Shown one piece after another: positions 55,649-64,000 of a stretch of 64,000 nucleotides of DNA (positions are counted from its first letter, which is position 1; every line of letters begins with the position of its first letter). The stretch lies in NCBI RefSeq assembly GCF_003589595.1, contig NW_020653711.1:3530506-3594505 (forward strand), read 5' to 3'. The notes beneath the pieces were generated by a model that was not told the origin of the DNA, did not search any database, and worked only from the letters and a program-made list of their open reading frames with translations. The translations under genes were made by a program, and so were the position numbers. The stretch comes from Hyposmocoma kahamanoa. Its lineage: Eukaryota > Arthropoda > Insecta > Lepidoptera > Cosmopterigidae.

Positions 55649-56949
55649 CGTGGGGCGAACTATAAGTTTCCGGAATGAATAACAAAAAAATACCATAAAT
55701 GGTCAGAAATGAATTTATTGTTTCTCAAAATTGTTTTCCGTTAGCGTTAATGCGCTTTTTCATATGAATAAACCCATTTTGAAAACATTTATACCACTCC
55801 TACGTGACAATCTCTGAAACATATTTTTCATACTCTTCGACAGCCTCTTCAGGTGATGAAAATCGTTGACCGCGTAACTGGTTCTTAATTGAAAATTTAA
55901 AAAAAAAAAATTGTTGGCAATAAATAAAATCACAAGGTGCCATTGCCAGGTCGGGACTGTACGCGGGATGGCTCATAAGGTCATAGTTGTTCACCCTCAG
56001 AAATTCATTCGTCTGTCTGGCCGTGTGAGAACTGGCATTATCGTGGTGCAAGATGATACGGCGTTTACGGTTATTTTCACGGAGTTTGTCAATAACTTCC
56101 GGCAAACAAATGGTCGTGTACTATTGCTATTCACGGTACAACAATTCTCCAAAGCAACAGTAGCCATGTGTCCAGTTTTATTAAAAAAAGAAGCAATCAT
56201 CCGCTTAGAGGCACTTTGCACGCGCGCCACTTTGGTTGGTTTCGGCTCATCTCGAAAGACCCATACGCTCGATATCTGCTTTATTTTGGGATTGTAACTA
56301 TATCATAAATCCATGTTTCGTCACCTATTACTATATCCCACACTAAAATTTGACACTCCTCGTTAAATCTGGTAAGCGTGGCATTGCAGCAAGCGACACG
56401 ATCCGTTTTTTGAGCCTCAGTCAAATTGTGTGGGATCCACAGAGAGCACAGCTTTTTCACACTCAAATGTTTGTGTAGTATTGATAGTATTTGACTCATA
56501 CCTATGCCTGACGATGCCCGAATCTCATGGTATTTCACATGCCTGTCTGATTTGATCATACGGCGCACAGCATCGATGTTTTTGTTGTTCACAGCAGTGG
56601 ACGGGCGACCATCACGAAATTCGTCACCGAGATTCACATAACCGCGTTTGAATTCTGCGAACCAGCTATAAATAGTCGTCTTGCATGGTCCTTCATCGCC
56701 AAAAGTTAAATTACACTTAAAGTCGTAGAAAATCATACTACGAAAATTTTCACGAGTTAAATCCATGGTGATGTACACAACCAATTTCTAAAATGACGCC
56801 ATAATGTAAAAACAAGTGACAGTCAGATAAAACAAACTGTATAAGGAATTCTACAACCAAACAGTTCCATTTTCAAATGTTGTTGTAATTACTTTTTAAA
56901 TATTGTTTATGTAAGTGGCCAGTTCCGGAAACTTATAGTGCGCCCTATG
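55649..56949 (-). mobile_element. mariner copy 2, 1301 bp
   Basis: The terminal repeats CGTGGGGCGAACTATAAG and CATAGGGCGCACTATAAG (other strand) are flanked by TA at 55647-55648 and 56950-56951. The length is normal for mariner. The transposase frame is broken, so the copy is not autonomous. The family match to copy 1 is about 90% by eye in coding parts. Confidence 0.9.
55800..56766 (-). pseudogene. mariner transposase, frameshifted
   Basis: Starts at ATG 56766 (MDLTRENFRSMIFYDF). The N-terminal helix-turn-helix part has FGDEGPCKTTIYSWFAEF but lacks several residues before it. GRPSTAV, then EIRASSGIGMSQILSILH and WIPHNLTEAQK lead to GDETWIYD with the first catalytic Asp. A 4-base insertion near 56300 and a 1-base loss near 56125 shift the frame. 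HHDNASSHTA and HPAYSPDL then supply the second and third Asp region. Two extra residues (LAMAPCDF) and an A-rich insertion distort the C-terminus. D34D spacing applies without the two extra residues. Confidence 0.85.
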
Positions 56950-56951
56950 TA

Positions 56952-57789
56952 TTGTTAATCGTTTCCCTATTGAGTACTGTTTCTACAGTTTTTTTTCTAA
57001 CGATGATTTTGGACAAGAGCGGCAATTCCTATAATTTAATTTACAAGTTTCGGGAATTTGCATAATTTCCCTTTTTGTGCTTCCCATACAAAGCAATGAA
57101 CACTTGACACAGGTTTGTAACAAAACCGGCGGTTGCAAGTTGTTCCTTTTAATAATAGGAATGGTTCAGTGGTTTTGCACTAAAAAAAATGACATTGTAC
57201 CAAGGAAATGATAGCTAACTAGACTTACTATTACACGTTGAACAAATAACGTTTTAGGTACATACATTGGCGTATAACAGTGACAAAAATCATATTTAGG
57301 TATGTATATCTATAGCTTTGTCGAGATGTCTTTCGGTTGTTTAATCAATTTGACGATTGCAGTTTGCTTAACTACGAAACTAGATATTTCGAATGTGTTG
57401 TATTTTGAATTAAATTGGTAGTAACTTGATAAGGCATTACCACTACTATTGCTACCATCTCATAAAGGTGCCTATAGATTTGCTCCATTCTTTGATGATT
57501 TTTTATTTAGGCGCTTAGAACGTATCTAAGTTATCTTTTTTTGGTGAGGTATTGTACACGAAAAGCAATATACGCTGCCAGGACTGTAGGCCACAAAATG
57601 GTCAACCAACACCAATGTTCAAAGATGCTGCTGATTTGTCATATGTCAAGGTGGCAAACTGGATAACATAATTTTACAGGTTATTCTAGGTATCGACACA
57701 GAATCCTTTTTTTGAAATTGGATAGAAAAAGCGTTAAGTCCATAACAATGCAACTACTTTTCTGACTGGCTCAAGCCGATTGCACCTTA
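56952..57789. other. no feature recognised
   Basis: AT-rich; no exon or repeat boundary was noticed. Confidence 0.4.
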
Positions 57790-57970
57790 ATAAGTTTGGT
57801 GACTCCCTAATTTATACCTATTGGTTGGGAATCCAACCATTTTTCAAGACTAAAGGATCCAGAAAATGTCGTTTGTTAATGCCATGAAACATTTTTCGGC
57901 AGGAATCGAACCTAGAAGCTTTTACGACGAATGCAAGCTTTCTTCCAAGTAGGTTAGTACTGCTACATCC
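57790..57970 (-). repeat. tRNA-headed SINE-like fragment
   Basis: On the minus strand TTCTAGGTTCGATTCCTGCC gives a good B box. The region left of it carries GGGAATCCAACC. No second copy was identified. Confidence 0.4.
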
Positions 57971-58341
57971 AAAAATATAGGACTATAATAATATGTAGTA
58001 TATTGATAAGGAAACCCACTACATTCATTTAGGAGATCCAACATTAAAACCTTTATTATTTCAGATAGATTCTTCTGGTAATCTAATATAAAACCTTTAG
58101 CTATGTAAATAAGTCTGCATATTCTTAAATACTGTTCGAGACTCATTTAAACAGGACTTTCTGTTTTCAAACATTGAAACAGTCATTTAATAAAAGGCAA
58201 ATATTTTATTGTAAAAAGATACTTCTGCTATTGTTACGAATGAAATGTAATAACAAGTTTAGTAGTTATTTTCTAGAATTCATTATTATGAGATGAGATA
58301 CTTCATTTAATAGTGGACAAAAAATACTTCAAGATAATGTA
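57971..58341. other. no feature recognised
   Basis: AT-rich spacer. Confidence 0.4.
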
Positions 58342-58439
58342 GAGTTTTTAGGTTTTCGCGATTGTTACACATTGGAAATGATACCTATTGTTTTCGGATC
58401 TAAATGTCGTATTTTTTAAACAGACCAACGATTCGGGCC
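58342..58439. repeat. MITE A left half
   Basis: GAGTTTTTAGGTTTTCGCGA to CAGACCAACGATTCGGGCC; it stops at the family's centre. Confidence 0.65.
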
Positions 58440-58641
58440 ATTTAAAGAAGGGGTCCTGCTTCTTCTTCGTATTGTATCGAGTATAAAGCTTGCCTTCACG
58501 GCGAAACGGCGCAAAGTCGTTTGTTACCCAGGGTGTGCCACACGCAGACGTCCTGGAAAGCAATGGTCCAGCCCAGGTCCCCAGATCGGCCATGACCAAA
58601 ACAAGTTTCATTTTCAAGATTTTAATTTGACTCAGCACCAA
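58440..58641 (-). other. unassigned ORF segment
   Basis: MADLGTWAGPLLSRTSACGT and PWVTNDFAPFRREGKLYTRY form an unusually protein-like, GC-richer stretch abutting the MITE A fragment. I do not recognise it. Possibilities are a host exon remnant or a transposon piece. Confidence 0.25.
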
Positions 58642-59220
58642 TTTATGTGCAGAATGTGTGGTTTTTGAAATGTGGTTGGATTTATTCTGATTTTTTCATT
58701 AAAAACCATTTTTTTATCTCTGTCCAGGAACAGAGACAGGCTAGGGATTTACAAACGAAATTTGACTTCGACAAAACAAAAATGGCGAAACAAGCTCATT
58801 TTTCAAAGTCACAAAACGAACTTTGCCTAAGTTTAAGCAATAAATGAAAGCTTTCAGTTTACGGCGTATATAGTTTTGTTGAGTAGGCTAGTTTGTGCAA
58901 ATCGGAGGAGTCAACTAGATAGACTAAAAGATATAAATCTGCTGTAGCAGAATGACAGAAAATACTTTCCCATCTTTTCATTAGTTGCCAAGTAAACAAA
59001 ATAAAACCAGTATGAAATAAAGAAACCAATATTTTACTGACAGCATTTATTCGTAACTGCCTTAGTCACGTAACAGTCGTGAACAATACATTAGCATTAA
59101 ATACGTTATCGTATGGGTAGGTACGATAATGTCGAACATGTTAGTTATTTAATTTCGACCCTGAAAATTTGATGATAGTTTTGTATTTTTACGTCTATCC
59201 TCGTGGCTTTAACTGACTTA
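58642..59220. other. no feature recognised
   Basis: AT-rich spacer. The plus-strand ORF at 58647-58847 has no domain. Confidence 0.35.
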
Positions 59221-59907
59221 GCCTTCGTTCACACGGCGTTGTCCTGCACGATTTCGATCCTAAAGTATTCGATTTTAAACGGATAGACAGATATATTTTC
59301 ATGCGTTTAAAAGACGGATAGCCACAGTATGCATACAACAGTAGCCCTGGGAACACGTCTGTGTTGGATCCACGCTTTGTTGCTCTTTTGTATTGGCATA
59401 GAAGACGCCAAAGACTTTGCCGCCGGAAGAACAGAATAAAGAAGCAGTGCGTACAAAAACATTTGAAAAACTGTACGAAAATCTGAGAAATGATCAAAAA
59501 AGAACGGACTTTTGTTCCACTAAAGATATTAATAAATCGTTGCCCATAGAAGATTCGCCTGTTATTTTGTATTAATAAAATTATGCGTGCCCTCTTTACA
59601 AAAGATAGTTCAATACTAGACGCCGCCACCGCTTGTTCGGTGAATATTACATATAAAAACATATGACTTCGCGCCGTGTGAAAGATCATGCATTCATACT
59701 ATGCGCCACTGCACACCGAAGACGTTAAAGTTCATACGATTTGCTTGACAGCTTCGTTGCGTATTCGATAAACGTATAGAGTTGTGTGCGTTTTTTGCAG
59801 GACAAACACCGTGTGAACGGTTCTATATCCAATGTATACGTCACTGTTTATTCGGTAAGATTTATACTACAAAAGAAACGTGCAGTACAATGCCGTGTGA
59901 ACGGGTG
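59221..59907. mobile_element. Harbinger-like non-autonomous element, 687 bp
   Basis: CGTTCACACGGCGTTGTCCT at the left matches the complement CGTTCACACGGCATTGTACT at the right, at 18 of 20. TTA stands on both sides (59218-59220 and 59908-59910), the TWA-type duplication of PIF/Harbinger. A third copy of the terminal word lies at about 59797-59820. The 164-codon minus-strand ORF is not recognisable as transposase. Confidence 0.75.
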
Positions 59908-59983
59908 TTACTTAGACGACAAAAATCCGTAGAAGAGACCCGTTTAGCTCTTGGAGATTGTTTCGATCTATGGATGTTTGAAA

Positions 59984-60024
59984 TAGATACTGCAAATGAT
60001 AAAATTTATCATTTGCAATATCTA
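59984..60024. repeat. 20-bp palindrome with 1-base loop
   Basis: TAGATACTGCAAATGATAAA is followed after one base by its complement, with one mismatch. Confidence 0.85.
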
Positions 60025-60120
60025 TACTTAATATGGACAAATGTAATATTTTATATATTACGATTTCAAGTGTAACTTGCTTAGGTATTTAGGAACTACA
60101 AATTATAATACTTTGACTTT

Positions 60121-60330
60121 CTATTCAAATAAGGAGGAGGTTCCCAATTCGACAGTATTTTTTTATTATTATTTTGTGTGTGGAAAACGGGTACCTCAGT
60201 AGTAGTTTAATTCAAATTTGAGGAAAATACCTCTAAGGGTGGCAACGTAAAGAACAAATCCGGTGTATTGAATTTCACCCGCTTTCTATTAACCAATTTT
60301 AGTAAAACTTGGAACATGGGTGTAATTCCA
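60121..60330 (+). repeat. MITE B copy, terminal parts missing
   Basis: AAGGAGGAGGTTCCCAATTC, ACGGGTACCTCAGTAGTAG and AACTTGGAACATGGGTGTAA. Confidence 0.7.
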
Positions 60331-60509
60331 ATGAAAAATAAATTTATGGTGACATACAGTTGAGCTAACGAGAGAAACTCCAAGTCTACAGCAGCTACCA
60401 AGTGTTTAGGCACATTGAATTCCTTTTGACGAGAACTTCAATCTGCGTTTCAATTGTCATTGAGGAGCACACGGCAACGAACATAGCGAGTGTTAAAATC
60501 GTTTTATTT

Positions 60510-60812
60510 TTAACAGACTTCAAAAAAGGAGGAGTTGCTCAATTCGACTGTATTTATTTCTTTGTCTTTATTTTTCGTATGTATGTTATGCGATAACTCC
60601 GGCATTTAATTTTGGGAACCGATTTTGATGATTCTTGGAAAGAGAATACCTCAGTATTAATCCCACTTAAATTTGAAGAAAATATTCCAACTCTAAGGGT
60701 GGCAAACTAGGGGATGAATCCGGTTTCACGCACTTTCCGGTAACCGATTTCATTAAAACTTGGCAAATACACAGATGTAATTCCATGAACTTTTGAGGTG
60801 GGTTTTTTTATA
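60510..60812 (+). repeat. MITE B, near-complete copy
   Basis: AACAGACTTCAAAAAAGGAG to CTTTTGAGGTGGGTTTTTTT, about 300 bases. A useful reference for the uninterrupted family. Confidence 0.8.
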
Positions 60813-62561
60813 TTAACATTAATTAGTAGTATTATTTAGTAGAAAAAAATTGACCTTATAATTCAATAATATAATGAATCGAAATCTATATGCCTTGTTC
60901 CTCAAGTTTTTTATTACCAGATATTTTGGTCAATGTAAATAGGTATCTTCAAGGCTGGAGTGCACCACCCTAGTTTACATTTCAATCAGGCGAGGATCGC
61001 CAATCTTCCAGTCCCAATCATCAAAAAAATGATTCATCGCATATTTGGATCTCAAGGTAAGAGACGATTAATCATATGAATGAGAAAGAAAAATTCCAAT
61101 TTATTTAAACGATTAATATTTCCAGTACAAAGAAATAGCATTATACATTCATGTATATAATAGTACCTACTTCAAATTCATATAATTGGCAATTTCACAC
61201 GGGTATAGTAAGTGTTGTGCCAGCTGTAAGTGTTAAATGACGTTTTGAGGTGTCACTCGTTGTTTTCTGTGTTGTCTGGGACTATGTTGAAATGTTTCGT
61301 TTAACAGCTGTTAATACTGGCTTAGGGACCTGTTTCCTAGCCAAGAAAGGATATAAAAGAAAGTCAGGAACTAACCGGCACGCCACACCCAAAGGTATAT
61401 AATCTGTCAATTTTATTTGTTGAAAATTACCTTAATTTAAAATTAAGGTAATTAATCTTAAATAATTTATACAGCGTTGAAAGAACAAAGGCGAAATTAT
61501 TGTTAATAGAATTCTTTAGCTAATTCAAACGTCATAATTACAAGTTTGAATAAAATAAATTCATTCTGACGGCCTATTTATGTTTGGAAATAAAATCATA
61601 TTTAAATGAAACTGAAATTACTAATTAGCATGTAACCGGAATGACATCTACAACTGTCAGTTTCATAGTTTAGCCTTGAGCGAAATCTAACCGCCAAAAA
61701 GAGATTTACAACATCTATGTATAGATTGATCCACATTAAATCATGTAATATGAAATATACTGATTCGACCGACTTGCAATAAGAGATCAACTACTTTATA
61801 GAGGGCAATCTTTCATAAACAAATCATTTGTGCCTGAGTGGCCAAGGCATATGATATGTATTAACTCAGTTTTCTTTTGTTTGACTTAACTTCATGCCTT
61901 TTGACCATACCTTATAAAAAATATTTTCTTCTGAACTTCAATCACGTCACAAGCCCACGCTTTTCATTCAGCGTGGGCTTGTGACGTGACGAATTTAGCT
62001 GCTATTAACTTTGTTTAAAGTATCGGTAGTTTATTTTGATATAATAAATACACCGAATACATTTTATTCAATTACCTATGCAAATTATAACCTCTAAAAC
62101 TTCACACTAATTCCAGATGTCTCAGAATAGTACAACCAAACACAACTTTGTTCAGAAATTTAAACTCTCACATATTTTTCATAAACAGACGTATACAAAT
62201 TATGTCAACAAAAATTTGTACGGTAGTTCGCCATTGTTCTTTGATGCGTGGCTAAATGATACCTACTGATATGGTTACAGTTTCTGATGCATGGTACTTG
62301 TATTCTTGTTAAAATAGTTGTTGCGTCTTCTTTGATTAAAGCATTTTCAGCGAGTTATTTCAAAGTACGAGGGTCAGTTTGAGGTGGTGCTTTTGAGACG
62401 CTGTTCACAAGCCACATCTTTAAAGTGGTCTTTAAATAGTCTTCTAATAGACGTACACATAAAAAAAATTGTGTCCGCTCGGAGTAAAGTTTTTAAGTCT
62501 AGTTTTACAATTTATGCTCGAAACAGATAATCTCCAAGACTCGCTCTCAGTACTTTAATTT
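60813..62561. other. no gene; hairpins only
   Basis: It contains the strong hairpin at 61942-61989 and a small palindrome ATTACCTTAATTT near 61.43 kb. ATTTGTGCCTGAGTGGCCAA near 61.83 kb resembles the 5' half of a tRNA-like A-box region but has no partner. Confidence 0.4.
61942..61989. repeat. perfect 19-bp stem, 10-base loop
   Basis: TCACGTCACAAGCCCACGC and its exact complement around TTTTCATTCA. It is far more GC-rich than its surroundings. Confidence 0.9.
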
Positions 62562-62865
62562 TAGTAGCAGTACAGCTCTTTGTGAAAGAGTTATTCCAGG
62601 GAAGTACTGAAAACAATAGCTATTTCTGCCGCCAAGCAGTAATGTCAGCATTAATGTTTTCCGGTTTTGAAGAGTAACGGTGTTGGTGAAATTACAGGCA
62701 CATGGGCCTAGTCAACTTATGTCTCATGTTGAAGGGCGCAGTGAGAGTGCCCCTCAGATCTTTCAGATTTAACACTCTCAGTAGCACTACAACAGTTATG
62801 GAAACGCGTGTAGCTTACTATCAGGCGCACGATTTGTTCGTCCCGTCACTTGATATTATAAAAGA
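62562..62865 (+). repeat. repeat C, full-length copy
   Basis: TAGTAGCAGTACAGCTCTTT to CACTTGATATTATAAAAGAA, about 304 bases. Confidence 0.8.
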
Positions 62866-63640
62866 AAAAATTGAATCATTATAGCCTTTACTATTATATA
62901 CATTGTCTTCGTACAATTCTGTTACGAAAATTTTAAGACCACGCCCAAATTCATAAGTTTTTGTATAGAAAAGTCACTTCTCGAAATTTAAAGAATGTGT
63001 GCTAGCGAGAGTTAGGCTATTCTTAGTGGGAATGATGTCGTAGTTGCGATTATGCACGGATTCACCTATAAACGCAAACCTGCTCACGTACTGTTGATAT
63101 CAAATTACAACAAATCCATTCTTCTTATTATCGTATCGAAGACATACACTATAATGCTTGTCATGGAAAAAGGTGAAAGGATTTGCTAATCGGCGCAAAC
63201 TACTCGTCGATCGTTGCCCAAGGTGCGCAAGATATATGGGAAAGGAATGATACGTCATGAGAGGGGCTCATTTCCTACACCAAAAAGTCTATAATTATCA
63301 ATAAACAATTATCACTTTGAACCCTGCTTTAATAGATAAATAGGAAGATAGAAAAATCTTTTTTGTTAGCACCACATACATAGAGAGATTACAGAGCAAA
63401 AATTAAACACATTAGCAGGGTAACAATTGGCGGTCTTGTCGCTTACAGCGATTTCTTACAGATAACCTTAGGATGGAGAGATACTAAACATGAATAAAAG
63501 CGGGGGTGCTAGATATAAATAATTGCACAGATATATAGAAATGATTAAACAACACATTATACTTCATACAATTACATGATATTTATTTAAAATTGTAAAT
63601 AAAGTTTATTTCAAATATAAAGTTTATTTCATTTACAACA
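62866..63640. other. no feature recognised
   Basis: Unique-looking sequence. Confidence 0.4.
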
Positions 63641-63835
63641 CTTTTTACAAACATTCGTTGTAAACAAAACATGTGTTATATTAACTAAAATAACGGATAA
63701 CTCGCGTATTTGAGGTGAATTTTTGCTCGATATGTTTCGAACCAATTCACGGTCCTTAATCACGATATTCCGTTATTTTAGTTAATATGTCTGAGTCTCA
63801 CAGTGGTTTTCTATTTAAAACATTTGTTTGTAAAA
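63641..63835. repeat. foldback repeat with 20-bp perfect core
   Basis: 63678-63697 (ATATTAACTAAAATAACGGA) is complementary to 63769-63788. The outer words ACAAACATTCGTTG and CATTTGTTTGT also pair loosely. A small MITE is likely. Confidence 0.7.
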
Positions 63836-64000
63836 GCTGGAGTCTAAACAAGTAACCCAGTACTGTAAGTCTCCATTTCTTCGTGTTTATTTCCCGAGAC
63901 ACATTAGCATGAACAGTGAACAGCATGTTAGGCTTTACATAAAAGATGTTTTTCTAATAGCCCTTATGAAAGCAACGTTTCAAAACCCAAAGTTTAAAGT
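63836..64000. other. no feature recognised
   Basis: Window edge. Confidence 0.35.

Noticed and set aside
59195..59689. 164-codon minus-strand ORF as a Harbinger transposase
   Set aside because: It spans the terminal repeat of the element and shows no DDE or MADF/MYB motifs; only the ends and TTA duplication support Harbinger.

Overview
The window is AT-rich, intron- and repeat-dominated insect nuclear DNA. It has no operons, no bacterial signals and no CRISPR. The repeat content points to a moth or butterfly: tRNA-headed SINEs, repeats bounded by ACCGACTTCAAAAAAGG and GAGGTCGG, non-LTR retrotransposons with a Baculo_FP-like ORF1, and D34D mariners. The order Lepidoptera is an inference from repeat style, not from a sequence search.

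Only one host protein is recognisable. It is an MBD4-type (HhH-GPD) mismatch DNA glycosylase on the minus strand at 2977-3699, apparently the coding exon behind a splice acceptor. Three weaker host signals are offered only as candidates: a possible first exon ending in ATG|GTAAGT at 27405-27561, a possible exon with an in-frame ATG at 23435-23492, and a 28-nt microexon-like segment at 36712-36739. Large stretches (19.4-20.3, 31.3-33.3, 44.7-47.2, 51.8-53.2, 60.8-62.5 kb) hold nothing I can name.

Everything else is mobile or repeated DNA, much of it nested. From 5.0 to 10.7 kb an I-group LINE (gag-like ORF1, endonuclease, RT, RNase H; frameshifted) sits inside an ~88-bp satellite array, with a 12-bp target duplication. 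From 11.2 to 12.4 kb a MITE carries a LINE 3' end and, at its edge, a 616-bp hAT-type element with a GC-rich minisatellite core and an 8-bp duplication. From 14.1 to 18.3 kb lies a second, CR1/Jockey-like LINE. From 18.7 to 26.5 kb there are a TTAA-flanked MITE, SINEs with inserted MITEs, LINE fragments and a tandem array with a distant inverted unit. From 29 to 36 kb there are nested MITEs, a deleted mariner interrupted by another element, and a hAT MITE. From 37 to 51 kb there are an undescribed-looking SINE-like family (called repeat C here) that has inserted into itself, a hAT relic at 47.3 kb and a TA-flanked element at 50.0-51.0 kb. From 53 to 64 kb there are SINEs, a near full-length mariner, a Harbinger-like element and further MITEs.

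Two patterns cut across the window. First, many insertions can be dated relative to one another, because target duplications or uninterrupted sister copies are present in the same window. Second, short near-perfect palindromes with almost no loop recur, several of them inside former coding sequence of transposons, where they look like snap-back copying events. Family labels used here (MITE A, B, F, G; SINE A, B, D, E, F; repeat C) are local names.
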